Counted from the first letter of the stretch, positions 46,742 through 55,759 are shown. The stretch is 62,166 nt of DNA from Rubrivivax sp. (GCA_027491255.1 JAIXWM010000039.1:1-62166), one strand, 5' to 3'. Notes: a model not told the origin generated them from the letters alone. A program made the numbers and translations.

Positions 46742-47350
46742 TCATTGCAGCCCGCTGATGTAGGACGACACCGCCTTCATCTCGAGCTCGGTGAGCCTGC
46801 TCGCGATCAGGTGCATCACTGCGTTGTCGTTGGTGCGCTGGCGCTTGTTGAAGGCCTTGAGCTGGTTCTCGGTGTACAGGGCATGCTGGCCGGCCAGGCG
46901 CGGCAGGACCTCGGTGCCATGCCCCTGCGGGCCATGGCAGGAGGCGCAGGCCGCCACGCCCGAATAGGGGTTTCCGCGCAGGAAGACGAAACGGCCGACC
47001 TGCGCGAGCTCGGCGTCCTCCACCGCGTGCGCCTGCGGCTTGCGCGACGCGAACCAGGCGCCCAGGGCCTTGAAGTCCGCAGCGTTCAGATCCCGCACCA
47101 TCGGCTGCATCGCGCTGCTGACGCGCTTGCCCGATTTGTAGTCGGCGAGCTGCCGCGCCACGTAGGCCGCGTTCTGTCCGGCCAGGCGTGGGAACAGGGG
47201 GCTCGAGCTTTCGCCCTCCATGCCGTGGCAGATGAAGCACTGACCCTGCACGAGTTCCTCGGCACGCGCGAGCTCGGCGTTCTGGGCCTGCACCACGGTG
47301 CTCGCCAGCAGGAAGACAAGCAAGCACCACGCGAGGCGAAACGTCCTCAT
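46742..47350 (-). CDS. Diheme cytochrome c4-like protein
   Basis: 202 residues from MRTFRLAWCL (GGAG upstream); a start five codons earlier is possible. Signal peptide to about VQAQ. Two homologous heme domains: CFICH at 38-42 and CASCH at 135-139, each followed by PRLAGQ, typical of cytochrome c4. Membrane-associated electron carrier to cytochrome c oxidase. It lies 44 bp behind soxB, so it probably takes electrons from the Sox system. Confidence 0.9.
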   Translation of the reverse strand: MRTFRLAWCLLVFLLASTVVQAQNAELARAEELVQGQCFICHGMEGESSSPLFPRLAGQNAAYVARQLADYKSGKRVSSAMQPMVRDLNAADFKALGAWFASRKPQAHAVEDAELAQVGRFVFLRGNPYSGVAACASCHGPQGHGTEVLPRLAGQHALYTENQLKAFNKRQRTNDNAVMHLIASRLTELEMKAVSSYISGLQ

Positions 47351-47394
47351 CCCTGTGTTCTCCATGTTCGCAAATGCGGCGCAGGCTCCGGCTC

Positions 47395-49140
47395 TCATGC
47401 CATCCCTGGGTTGCCCTGCACGCCGACGATGCGCGGGGTGTTCACCTGCCGCGGCGTGACGCGCCCGCCCGGGCGCGCCCGCAGCCAGGCCTCCACATGC
47501 TCCCACACCGGCTTGTTGCCGGCACGCGCCGCCTCTTCCGCCACCGGGGCCCAGCCCGCCACCCGGTAGGCCTTGTTGGCCTCCAGCGGCTTGCCACCCA
47601 GACGCATGTCGGAAATGCGGGCACCGGCGCGCTCGCCGGGCGTGATCGTGTACTCGAGCCCGCCCACGCGCACCATGTCACCACCTTGCTGGTAGTAGGG
47701 GTCGGGGTTGAACAGGTTGTCGGCCACGTCCTCGAGGATGGTCTTGATCGTCTCGCCGCTCATCGGCGTGACCGTGGCGTAGGGGTAGGTGATCGCGAGC
47801 TGGTCCATCATCAGCTCGCGCGTGATCGCCTGGCCGGGCAGCAGGCTCGTGCCCCAGCGGAAGCCCGGGCTGAAGGCGATCTCGGCGCCCTGGGTCTCCA
47901 TCAGCGCGTCGCACACCAGCTGGTCCCAGCTGCCGTTGAAGTTGCCGCGGCGCCACAGCAGGCCGTCGGTCACGGCCAGGGTCTCGCCGAGCTTCGCCTC
48001 GTAAGGCGCGCGGATCTTCGCGATCAGCGCCGCCATCTCGGGGTCGGGCCGCAAGGCCTTGCTGAACACAGGCAGCAGGCGCCAGCGGTGCTGCACCAGC
48101 CGCCCGCCGCGGACTTCGAAATCCATCACGCCGAGGAACTTGCCGTTGCTGCCGGCGTTCGTCACGAGCGTGGTGCCGCCCGGGTTGCGCACCGGCACCG
48201 CCACCGGCACGCCGTCGTGCGTGTGGCCGCCGAAGATGGCGTCGATGCCGCGCACGCGGCTGGCCATCTTCAGGTCCACATCCATGCCGTTGTGCGAGAT
48301 CACGACGACGAGCTGCGCGCCCTTGCCGCGCGCCTCGTCCACGGTCTTCTGCATCTCGTCGTCGCGGATGCCGAACTCCCAGTCGGCGACCATGTAGCGC
48401 GGGTTGGCGATCGGCGTGTACGGGAAGGCCTGGCCGACGATGGCCACCGGCACGCCGTTGATCTCCTTCATCACGTAGGGCTCGAACACCGGGTCGCCGA
48501 AATCAGCGGTCTTGACGTTCTGCGCGACGAAGTCCACCCGACCCTTGAAGTCGCGGTCGACGATCTCCTTGACCCGCTTCATGCCATAGGTGAATTCCCA
48601 GTGGCCCGTCATCACGTCCACGCCCAGCGCCTTGCAGGCGTCGACCATGTCCTGCGCGTTGGTCCACAGCGACGTGGCCGAGCCCTGCCAGGTGTCGCCG
48701 CCGTCCAGCAGCAGCGCGCCGGGGCGCGAGGCCTTCAGGCGCTTGACCAGGGTGGCCAGGTGGGCAAAGCCGCCGACCTCGCCCCAGCGCCGCGCGGCCG
48801 CCTCGAAATCCAGGTAGGTGTAGGCATGCGCGAGCGCAGTGCCTGGCGCCACGCCGGCCGCCTTCAGCAGGTGCTCGCCGACCAGGTGCGGCACCTGGCC
48901 CCGCATCGAGCCGACGCCCAGGTTGACGCTCGGCTCGCGGAAGTGGATGGGCATCAGCTGCGCATGGCAGTCGGTCATGTGCAGGAAGCTCACATGGCCT
49001 GCGCCACGGCCCAGGGGCGGCAGGTCGTACAGGGCCTCCTCGGCCGTGGCCGCATCGGCCTCGGCGTGGCGGGACAGCCCCATGCCGGCCACGGAGGCCG
49101 CGGCCAGGACCTGCAGGAATTCGCGCTTGCTCAGGCTCAC
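47395..49140 (-). CDS. soxB: Thiosulfohydrolase SoxB
   Basis: 581 residues from a GTG (SLSKREFLQVLAAAS); an in-frame TTG at 49170 is less likely because its region overlaps a terminator. The Tat-type signal carries Lys-Arg where most SoxB have Arg-Arg. Dinuclear manganese 5'-nucleotidase-type fold: LHMTDCHAQL, LLDGGDTWQGSATSLWT, GHWEFTYGMKRV and GGHTHDGVPV. Hydrolyses the sulfonate from SoxY-bound cysteine S-thiosulfonate, releasing sulfate. Downstream of soxX but behind a terminator hairpin; followed by cytochrome c4. Confidence 0.96.
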   Translation of the reverse strand: MSLSKREFLQVLAAASVAGMGLSRHAEADAATAEEALYDLPPLGRGAGHVSFLHMTDCHAQLMPIHFREPSVNLGVGSMRGQVPHLVGEHLLKAAGVAPGTALAHAYTYLDFEAAARRWGEVGGFAHLATLVKRLKASRPGALLLDGGDTWQGSATSLWTNAQDMVDACKALGVDVMTGHWEFTYGMKRVKEIVDRDFKGRVDFVAQNVKTADFGDPVFEPYVMKEINGVPVAIVGQAFPYTPIANPRYMVADWEFGIRDDEMQKTVDEARGKGAQLVVVISHNGMDVDLKMASRVRGIDAIFGGHTHDGVPVAVPVRNPGGTTLVTNAGSNGKFLGVMDFEVRGGRLVQHRWRLLPVFSKALRPDPEMAALIAKIRAPYEAKLGETLAVTDGLLWRRGNFNGSWDQLVCDALMETQGAEIAFSPGFRWGTSLLPGQAITRELMMDQLAITYPYATVTPMSGETIKTILEDVADNLFNPDPYYQQGGDMVRVGGLEYTITPGERAGARISDMRLGGKPLEANKAYRVAGWAPVAEEAARAGNKPVWEHVEAWLRARPGGRVTPRQVNTPRIVGVQGNPGMA

Positions 49141-49168
49141 GATCAGTACTCGCTGATATTTGCCGTTC

Positions 49169-49192
49169 AAAAAAGCCCGGCACGGCCGGGCT
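49169..49192 (-). terminator. Rho-independent terminator between soxX and soxB
   Basis: On the reverse strand, AGCCCGG pairs with CCGGGCT (49174-49180 and 49186-49192) around a 5-base loop and is followed by a run of T. It lies 29 bp before the soxB start, so soxB either depends on read-through from the soxCDYZAX transcript or has a promoter squeezed into or within soxX. Confidence 0.75.
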
Positions 49193-49218
49193 CGGGGCTC
49201 ATCGGACGCTGCGCCGCC

Positions 49219-49866
49219 TCACTGGTTGACCGGCGAACGCGGATCCAGCAGCAGCGACATGATGTGCCGGATCTGCTGCTCGTCCAGCACCTTCATGTGG
49301 CCGAAGCGCGGCATGTTCGAGCAGGCCGCGTAGGCCTTGCTGTTCCACAGCTTGGCCCAGGTGTACTGCACGATGGGCGCCGCTGTGGGCGCCGTGACGT
49401 CGGTGATGCCGCGCAGCTTGCCGTAGTTCCACAGCGAAGGGCCGATCGTCCCGTAGGACAGCTCCTTCTTGTCGATCTGGTGGCAGTTGTAGCAGTTGCC
49501 GCCGTTGTTGCGCGTCTCGGCCGAGGCGTCGGTCCAGGTCATGCCGCGACCGCTCTGCGCGATGCGCTCGCCGTCTGTCCAGTTGCCGAAGTACTGCCCG
49601 CCGGCAGGCCAGCGGATCGAGGCCAGCGCCTCGTCGCGGATGCGTTCGGCCACGTCGTCGGGGATCTCGGCGTCGGTGGAGCAGGCCGACTGGCCGAGAT
49701 CCTGGTTCAGGCGATCGACCTTGGCGATGCCCTGGTCGCGGAACGAGGCCTTGATCAGGGCCTGGGCCTGCTGGTCGAGCTCGGCCTTCGACGGGCCGGT
49801 GGCGCAACCGGCCACGAGCAGCGCAGCGCCGACGGCCGCTGCGGTGAGTGCGTATCGGGTCTTCAT
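49219..49866 (-). CDS. soxX: Sulfur oxidation c-type cytochrome SoxX
   Basis: 215 residues. The signal ends in LLVAGC, a lipobox-like sequence at residue 21. Single heme site CYNCH at 125-129; axial Met probably in CSNMPRFGHM near the C-terminus. With SoxA it forms the SoxXA heme complex that attaches thiosulfate to SoxY. A longer N-terminal part (residues 25-100) than classic short SoxX. Coupled to soxA (12-bp gap); a terminator follows. Confidence 0.95.
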   Translation of the reverse strand: MKTRYALTAAAVGAALLVAGCATGPSKAELDQQAQALIKASFRDQGIAKVDRLNQDLGQSACSTDAEIPDDVAERIRDEALASIRWPAGGQYFGNWTDGERIAQSGRGMTWTDASAETRNNGGNCYNCHQIDKKELSYGTIGPSLWNYGKLRGITDVTAPTAAPIVQYTWAKLWNSKAYAACSNMPRFGHMKVLDEQQIRHIMSLLLDPRSPVNQ

Positions 49867-49878
49867 GCGGTGTCCCCT

Positions 49879-50688
49879 TCAGCGCTTGATGGCCGGCGCG
49901 ATCGATTCGGCGCCCTTGGCGTTGACACCCATGTAGGTGCCCAGCGCGACCGTGATCTCCGAGCCGAAGCCCGGGTAGGGGAAGCGCTGCTGGCGGTAGC
50001 AGTCGTTCAGCCGCAGCTGCATGCTCCACATCTCGCCGTTGCTGACGCGGTAGGCCGGCCAGGCGGCGAAGCCGATGCCGTCACCCGGGTTCTTCGTCAG
50101 GTTGGGCAGGTCCTGCAGCCGGATGCGCTGGCCCTCGACCGAGTGGCAGGCGGCGCAGGAGAAATCGTGCGTGCCCGCGCGGAAGAAGAAGACGCGCTTG
50201 CCGATCTCGTAGCTGCGGCGCTCCTCGGGATGGGCCTGCGAGAGGTTGAACTTCATCCCGCGCGACATCGAAGCGACCCAGGTCGCCAGCGCCGTGACGT
50301 TGGCCATCTCGCCGCGGCCGAAGGGCGTCTTGGCGATCTCGGCAGCATCGAGGCCCTGCAGCGTCTGCATGCAGTGCACGAGCCGGGTCTCGAGGTCCTG
50401 CACACGGCCGGTGTCGGCAAAGAAGCGCGGCAACTCGACGAAGGCGCCCTTGACGACGCCCGGGCCCTTGCCCAGGTCGCACTGCTCGAGCGAGGCGTTC
50501 TTCGGACCGCGCTTCTTCTTCCAGAGGTCTTCGCCCTTGGCTTCGAAGAGTTCGGCCGGGTTGCCGTCCTCGAGCATCTTGCGGTATTCCGCAATGCCGT
50601 CCGAGGCCGACTTGGCCTGGGCCCAGGCCGCGCCGGCCACCGCGGCGGTCAATGCGGCCACCGCAGCCGCACGCAAGGTCGTGTTCAT
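49879..50688 (-). CDS. soxA: Sulfur oxidation c-type cytochrome SoxA
   Basis: 269 residues with signal peptide to about AAWAQ. Heme site CAACH at 178-182. The catalytic Cys230 is in RLNDCYRQQRFPYPG, where thiosulfate is bound as cysteine persulfide. Cys70 and Cys106, which bind a first heme or form a disulfide depending on type, lack a CxxCH, so this is the single-heme SoxA form. Forms the SoxXA complex. Confidence 0.96.
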   Translation of the reverse strand: MNTTLRAAAVAALTAAVAGAAWAQAKSASDGIAEYRKMLEDGNPAELFEAKGEDLWKKKRGPKNASLEQCDLGKGPGVVKGAFVELPRFFADTGRVQDLETRLVHCMQTLQGLDAAEIAKTPFGRGEMANVTALATWVASMSRGMKFNLSQAHPEERRSYEIGKRVFFFRAGTHDFSCAACHSVEGQRIRLQDLPNLTKNPGDGIGFAAWPAYRVSNGEMWSMQLRLNDCYRQQRFPYPGFGSEITVALGTYMGVNAKGAESIAPAIKR

Positions 50689-50762
50689 GGGTCTCCTTCC
50701 TGTTTGCAGGGGGACGGCGGCCGGGCCTGCATGGGCCGCGACCTGCCGCAGGGAGCGACGCT

Positions 50763-51077
50763 TCAGCTCACCGTCGCTTCGTCGGTGCGCTTGTCGCCCT
50801 TGTTGTCGATCCAGTGGACGGTGATCTTGTCACCGGCCTTCGCGCCGCGCACCGAGAACTGCAGGAAGGGGTTCTTCGATACCGCGGGGCCCCACTCGGC
50901 CCGCATCACGGGCTTGCCGTTGTGGTCGGCGCGCACTTCCTGGATGAACCAGGCCGGCACCAGCTTGCCGGTGGAGTCGCGGCGCTGGCCGGTTTCCATC
51001 TCGTGGCTCATCAGCACGCGCACGGTGGCCTTGCCGCCGGGCGCCGACTGGGCGCGGATACGCATCGGGTCTGCCAT
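50763..51077 (-). CDS. soxZ: Thiosulfate oxidation carrier complex protein SoxZ
   Basis: 104 residues from MADPMRIRAQ with AAGGAG seven bases upstream. All-beta fold; typical SHEMETGQRRDSTGKLVPAW and FLQFSVRG segments. No signal peptide; it is exported with SoxY through the Tat system. Forms the SoxYZ heterodimer that carries sulfur intermediates. Confidence 0.96.
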   Translation of the reverse strand: MADPMRIRAQSAPGGKATVRVLMSHEMETGQRRDSTGKLVPAWFIQEVRADHNGKPVMRAEWGPAVSKNPFLQFSVRGAKAGDKITVHWIDNKGDKRTDEATVS

Positions 51078-51135
51078 GTCTATGCTCCTTGGACTGTCGA
51101 TTCGGGTGGAGGGCGGAGGTGGGACGCCGAAGGGC

Positions 51136-51597
51136 TCAGCCGCCGCAGCCGCCGAGCGTGACCTTGACCTCCTTGACGGCATACAGCACGCGACCGTCGT
51201 TCATCATGGCCACGGCGTACACGTTGGAGGACTGGCCCATCTTCACGCGGGTGTTGAAGCTGGCGTCGACGGCGTCGCTGACGTCGAAGACCGCGGCCAG
51301 CGCGTTCGGGTTCTTCTCGACCATGATGGCCATCCGCTTGACGCCGGTCAGGCTGGTCGAGCAGCCGACCGGGACGACAGCGCCGTTCTCGGCGATGTCG
51401 GGGCCGATCACGGTGACGTCCTTGCTCTCGGACAGGGCGCCGCCGCCCAGGGCCTTGGCGGCGTCGGGCAAGGTCTTGGCGTCGAACGCGGCCTGGCTCC
51501 AGGCGGCGTGAGCGCGGCCAGGCAGCAGGCCTGCGGTGGCGAGCAGGCCGAGCAGGGCGGCACTGTGCGTGAGCATCTCGCGACGGGGGGTGTTCAT
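51136..51597 (-). CDS. soxY: Thiosulfate oxidation carrier protein SoxY
   Basis: 153 residues. Tat signal PRREMLTHSAALLGLLA, cleaved near AHAA. It ends in the invariant GGCGG, whose cysteine (residue 151) carries the sulfur substrate on a swinging arm. AAGGAG precedes the ATG. Order soxC-D-Y-Z-A-X. Confidence 0.97.
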   Translation of the reverse strand: MNTPRREMLTHSAALLGLLATAGLLPGRAHAAWSQAAFDAKTLPDAAKALGGGALSESKDVTVIGPDIAENGAVVPVGCSTSLTGVKRMAIMVEKNPNALAAVFDVSDAVDASFNTRVKMGQSSNVYAVAMMNDGRVLYAVKEVKVTLGGCGG

Positions 51598-51741
51598 GGG
51601 CTACTCCTTGGGCTCCATCGGATGGTCGATGATCGTGCAGACGCGGCGGGCGCGGGCAGCGGGCATTGCCCGATTCTGTCCTGCCTGCGCCTGGCGTCGT
51701 GCGGCATGGGATTGAAGGGGGCTCGACTGGGCAGCGTGACG

Positions 51742-52887
51742 TCAGCGGGCAGCGCCGGCGGCAATCCACTGCGCCAGCGCCTGCGCGTCGGCCTTCGGGA
51801 TGTTCTGCGCCGGCATCGGGATCGCGCCCCAGGTGCCCGCGGCGCCGCCGGTGATCTTGCCCGCCAGGTACTCGACGCGGTCGGCCCGGCCGGCGTGCTT
51901 CTTCGCGACCTCCTGCATGCCGGGCCCGAGGACCTTGCGGTCCACGCCGTGGCAGGCGGTGCAGTTGTGCTTGGTGAACAGCGCCAGCGCCGCGGCATTG
52001 CCACCACCACCCGAGCCGGCCGCGGGAGCAGCCGGGGCAGCGGCCGCAGGCGCCGGCGCGGCAGGGCGGGCGGCGGCCACGCGCGGCGCCTGGCCAGGGG
52101 CCGGCGGCGGCTTCGTCGTGTCGGCGCCGACCTGCGCGCCGACCATGCGGTTCTGCTCGGCCAGGTTGCCGTGGGCGTTGCGCGCATGGTCGGGCAGAAA
52201 GGAGGCGACCTTGGGCTCGGTGGCGCAGTCCTTCATGCAGGCCACGCCGCGCACATCGGGCCTGCCGCCGTTGCCCAGGCCCTTACCCGGCCACAGGCCG
52301 TGGTCGGTGGTCATGCCGTTGCGGTTGGGCAGCAGCTTCTGCACGTCGGCGATGTTGCGATCGCTCAGCGTGAAGTTTTCGGGCACCACCTCGCCCAGGT
52401 TCAGCAGGTAGGCCGTCACCGCGTAGACCTCGTCGACCTTCAGCGACTTCGGTGCGTTCCAGGGCATCGCACGGTTGATGTAGTCCCACAGCGTCGCGAC
52501 GCTGGACAGCTTCATCATCGTCGTGCGGCCCGGGAAGGACTCGTCGGTCAGGCGCCGGGCGCGGCCGGTGCGGACGTCTTCCTTCGTGGTGCCGCCCACC
52601 AGCGGCGAGAACACCTCGTTGCTCTCGCCGAAGACGCCGTGGCACGAGGCGCACTTGGCCTCCCAGATGTCCATGCCCTGCGCGACGGTGCCGCTGCCCT
52701 TGGGCAGGCCCTTGAAATCAGGGCGCACGTCGATGTCCCAGGCGGCGATCTCCTGCGGCGTGGCCGGCCGGCCGATGCCAGGGAAGGGCCCCGAGGACTG
52801 GGCCCACACGCCCGTGGTCGCGGCCGCGGCCAGCATCAGCGCCGCCATCGCGCGCGCCGGACGCATCGACTCAAGAAAGCTGGACAT
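51742..52887 (-). CDS. soxD: Diheme cytochrome SoxD of sulfane dehydrogenase
   Basis: 381 residues. Signal to about VWAQ. First heme CASCH at 79-83, second CTACH at 309-313, separated by an Ala/Pro-rich linker (about 260-295). The start at 52887 has a perfect GGGGAGGTGAAG and overlaps the soxC stop by 17 bp, with the ribosome binding site inside soxC. SoxCD oxidises SoxY-bound sulfane sulfur, giving complete oxidation to sulfate without sulfur globules. Confidence 0.95.
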   Translation of the reverse strand: MSSFLESMRPARAMAALMLAAAATTGVWAQSSGPFPGIGRPATPQEIAAWDIDVRPDFKGLPKGSGTVAQGMDIWEAKCASCHGVFGESNEVFSPLVGGTTKEDVRTGRARRLTDESFPGRTTMMKLSSVATLWDYINRAMPWNAPKSLKVDEVYAVTAYLLNLGEVVPENFTLSDRNIADVQKLLPNRNGMTTDHGLWPGKGLGNGGRPDVRGVACMKDCATEPKVASFLPDHARNAHGNLAEQNRMVGAQVGADTTKPPPAPGQAPRVAAARPAAPAPAAAAPAAPAAGSGGGGNAAALALFTKHNCTACHGVDRKVLGPGMQEVAKKHAGRADRVEYLAGKITGGAAGTWGAIPMPAQNIPKADAQALAQWIAAGAAR

Positions 52888-54244
52888 TCTTCACCTCCCC
52901 GCTTTCCTGCACCAGCCAAGTCTGCACCGCATTGTTGTGATAGATCGATCGCGTGCCGCGCACTGCGCGCAACTGGCGGTAGGTCGGCTGCACGTGGCCG
53001 GTGTCGTCGGTGGCGCGGCTCTGGATCAGCGCGGGCTTGCCGTCCCAGGCCCAGTCGATGTTGAAGCGCGTCAGGCACTTCGACAGCACCGGCGTCTCGA
53101 GCCGCGCGGTGCGCCAGTGGGCCCCGCCATCCACCGAGACGTCCACGCGCCGGATCCTGCCGCGGCCCGACCAGGCCAGGCCGCTGATGTTGTAGTAGCC
53201 GCGGTCCAGCAGCACCTGGCCACCGGAGGGCGTGGTGACCACGCTCTTGCACTCCTGGATGCTGGTGTACTGGCGGTGGCGGCCGTCGGGCATCAGGTCC
53301 ACGTAGTGCAGCACCTCGTCCTTGGCGCCGTAGGGCTGGTCGCCGACCTCGATGCGGCGCAGGTACTTGACCCAGCTGACCCCCTGCACGCCGGGCACCA
53401 CCAGGCGCAGCGGGTAGCCGTTCTCGGGGCGCAGCATCTCGCCGTTCTGGCCATAAGCCAGCAGCACCTCGCCGCGCTCGACCATCTCCATCGGGATCGT
53501 GCGCGTCATCGACGAGCCATCCGCGCCCTCGGCCAGCACGTAGCGCCCGCGCTTGTAGTCGACGCCGCACAGGTCGAGCACCGTCTTCAGCGGCACGCCG
53601 GTGAATTCGCTGCAGCTGATCATGCCGTGGGTGTACTGGCAGGTCGGCACCGCGACATTGCCCCACTCCATGCCGGTGTTGGCGCCGCACTCGATGAAGT
53701 GGAAGCGGCTGACCGAAGGCAGACGCATCAGCTCGTCCATCGTGAAGACCTTGGGCGTCTTCACCATCGCCTCGTCCGAGCCGTTGACCATCAGGCGGTG
53801 CCTGGACGGGTCGACATCCCACCAGCCCTGGTGGTGACGCTCGAAGTGCAGCCCGCTGGGGGTGACGATGCCGAACAGGCTCTGCAGCGGCGCGAAGGAG
53901 ACCGAGGCCTGCGTGGTCTGGGTCAGGCCGGGGCTCTGGCGACGCTGGACGTTGGCCTCGTACTTCGACGGCTTGCCGTAGCCATCGGTGGCCACGGGCT
54001 GGCCCAGGCCGGTGGTATGCGCTGGCAAATTCAGGATGTTCGGATCAGCCCCGGCGGCGGGAACCGGGTTGGCCTGGGCATGCACCGCTGCAGCGCCGCC
54101 GGCCGCCGCGACGGCAAACGCAGCGCGAATGAAGTCACGCCGGCCGCCACGCGCCTCGCCGAAGACCGTCCTGATGCCCTGCGGGCTGATGAAATTTTCC
54201 GGCGCCTTGATCAGGCGCCCGCTCGGTGATGCGAGGTCGGCCAC
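52871..54244 (-). CDS. soxC: Sulfane dehydrogenase molybdenum subunit SoxC
   Basis: 457 residues starting at a GTG (GGAAGGA five bases upstream). Tat signal GGRRDFIRAAFAVAAAGG at about residues 33-50. Sulfite-oxidase-type molybdopterin domain with FHFIECGANTG and the Mo-ligating Cys211 in THGMISCSEFTGVPL, then the dimerisation domain ending KNVQLS. First gene of the leftward soxCDYZAX run; the promoter is at 54275-54303. Confidence 0.96.
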   Translation of the reverse strand: MADLASPSGRLIKAPENFISPQGIRTVFGEARGGRRDFIRAAFAVAAAGGAAAVHAQANPVPAAGADPNILNLPAHTTGLGQPVATDGYGKPSKYEANVQRRQSPGLTQTTQASVSFAPLQSLFGIVTPSGLHFERHHQGWWDVDPSRHRLMVNGSDEAMVKTPKVFTMDELMRLPSVSRFHFIECGANTGMEWGNVAVPTCQYTHGMISCSEFTGVPLKTVLDLCGVDYKRGRYVLAEGADGSSMTRTIPMEMVERGEVLLAYGQNGEMLRPENGYPLRLVVPGVQGVSWVKYLRRIEVGDQPYGAKDEVLHYVDLMPDGRHRQYTSIQECKSVVTTPSGGQVLLDRGYYNISGLAWSGRGRIRRVDVSVDGGAHWRTARLETPVLSKCLTRFNIDWAWDGKPALIQSRATDDTGHVQPTYRQLRAVRGTRSIYHNNAVQTWLVQESGEVKNVQLS

Positions 54245-54274
54245 GGCGGTCCTTCCGGCCCATAGTTTGTTCTG

Positions 54275-54303
54275 GATATAAGCAAGTATGAATATAAAGA
54301 CAA
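54275..54303 (-). promoter_or_regulatory. soxC promoter
   Basis: On the reverse strand, TTGTCT (-35, 54298-54303) and TATATC (-10, 54275-54280) are 17 bp apart, upstream of the soxC GTG at 54244. The spacer contains an AT-rich imperfect palindrome (ATATTCATACTTGCTTATAT), as ArsR-family operators often do; SoxR is the candidate binder. A TTCATA core also occurs upstream of the SoxH-like gene near 44804. Confidence 0.6.
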
Positions 54304-54430
54304 CACAACGCTATCAGGGAAAGTCCCAACACGCTGTAGGTTCGGCGGCCAGGCTGGCGTCAGTTCAGGCTGGCCGCCTGCGTACGCGGGCTGTGCGGCT
54401 GCATCCCGGGCCGCGCGCAGCGGGGCGCGC

Positions 54431-54856
54431 TCAGGGCTGCCCGATGACCGAGGCCGTGGCCACCAGTTCCTCGAACAGCGCGAGCGAGACCCGGCCCGAG
54501 ACCGCGTAGGGGTCCAGCGTCGCGGTGGCCGAGTACTTCAGCAGCAGCGAAGGGTTCAGGCGCGACATGTTGACCTGCCCCATCGACCAGCTCGCAAAGC
54601 GCCGCTCGCCGATCTCTTCGTACAGCAGCACCTCGACGTCGGTGTGCCGCGGATCGCTGGCGATGCGGTTGTACAGGCGGTTCACCGCGCTGCGGCCGCC
54701 CTCGAGCACTTGCAGGAAGATCCCGCCGGAAAAGCACAGCACACCGGTCACACCCACCGTCGGGTTGTGCGACTTGCTCTGGCGCAGGATGGTGACCAGT
54801 TCCTCGTGGTCGATCGCCGGAACGGCACGGCTGGCATACAACAGGCGGACGAGCAT
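54431..54856 (-). CDS. Stand-alone BLUF-domain photoreceptor
   Basis: 141 residues. FAD-binding blue-light sensor domain: Tyr7 (RLLYASR), Asn31 (SHNPTVGVTG), Gln49 (IFLQVLEGGR) and the SWSMGQV strand with Trp90. The C-terminal ~45 residues are helical with no output enzyme, as in short BLUF proteins that act through a partner. Starts six bp after the folE stop, so folE and this gene are one transcript. Lies between folE and soxC. Confidence 0.93.
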   Translation of the reverse strand: MLVRLLYASRAVPAIDHEELVTILRQSKSHNPTVGVTGVLCFSGGIFLQVLEGGRSAVNRLYNRIASDPRHTDVEVLLYEEIGERRFASWSMGQVNMSRLNPSLLLKYSATATLDPYAVSGRVSLALFEELVATASVIGQP

Positions 54857-54861
54857 GGTCT

Positions 54862-55614
54862 TCAGCTTCCCTTGCGGTTGGGCAGCAGCGAGAGAAACTC
54901 GCGCCGCAGGTTCGGGTCCTTCAGGAAGGCGCCACGCATCACGCTGTTGACCATCGCCGACTGGGTGTCCTTGACGCCGCGCCAGTGCATGCAGAAGTGG
55001 TCGGCCTCCATCACGATGCCCAGACCGTCGGGCTTCACCCGCTCCTGCAGCTCGTTGGCGAGCATGGTCACCGCCTCCTCCTGGATCTGCGGCCGGCTCA
55101 TGATCCAGTCGCAGATGCGGGCGTACTTCGACAGACCGATCAGGTTGGAGTGCTCGTTGGGCAGCAGTCCGATCCACACCCGGCCGACGATCGGGCAGAG
55201 GTGGTGCGAACAGGCGCTGCGCACGGTGATCGGGCCGACGATGAGCAGCTCGTTCAGGCGCTCGGCGTTGGGGAACTCGGTCACCGAGGGCATGGGCCGG
55301 TAGCGGCCACGGAAGACCTCCTCGACATACATCTTGGCCACGCGCTTGGCAGTCTCGTTCGTGTTGTGGTCGCTTTCGGTGTCGATGACGAGCGCGCGCA
55401 GCACCTCCTGCAGCTTGGCCTGGACCTCGGCCTTGAGTTCGTCAAGCTCGCCCTCGCGCACGAACTCGGCGATGTTGTCGTTGGCGTGGAAGCGCCGGTC
55501 GGCGGTGACCAGACGGTAGCGGATGCGCTCGGAGGCGCTCATCGCGGCGAGCTCTTCGTCGGTGCGGAAGATGCGGGCGCTGCCATCCTGGAGCGCGCTG
55601 GCTGTGCTCTTCAT
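54862..55614 (-). CDS. folE: GTP cyclohydrolase I
   Basis: 250 residues. Converts GTP to dihydroneopterin triphosphate, the first step of folate/pterin synthesis. Conserved: zinc-binding ACSHHLCPIVGRVWIG, GLSKYARICDW, and ADHFCMHWRGVKD with the second zinc Cys. GGAGG lies six bases before the ATG. An N-terminal extension of about 60 residues precedes the core. Cotranscribed with the BLUF gene. Confidence 0.95.
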   Translation of the reverse strand: MKSTASALQDGSARIFRTDEELAAMSASERIRYRLVTADRRFHANDNIAEFVREGELDELKAEVQAKLQEVLRALVIDTESDHNTNETAKRVAKMYVEEVFRGRYRPMPSVTEFPNAERLNELLIVGPITVRSACSHHLCPIVGRVWIGLLPNEHSNLIGLSKYARICDWIMSRPQIQEEAVTMLANELQERVKPDGLGIVMEADHFCMHWRGVKDTQSAMVNSVMRGAFLKDPNLRREFLSLLPNRKGS

Positions 55615-55759
55615 CGGAAACCTCCATGCGGGGCCGCTGTGGGCCGCCAAATCCGGGCCGAGATGGGGGCGAGCGCAGATGTGCTCGGGACGCAGGCCTG
55701 TGCTGCATGTCGGCAGCGGGTACTGCGCCGACGGCGGGGCCCTGCAATAGACTGCCCGG

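Noticed and set aside
47374..53064. 1896-codon forward frame across the sox genes
   Set aside because: Antisense shadow; the sox genes on the other strand have heme sites, cofactor motifs and ribosome binding sites.
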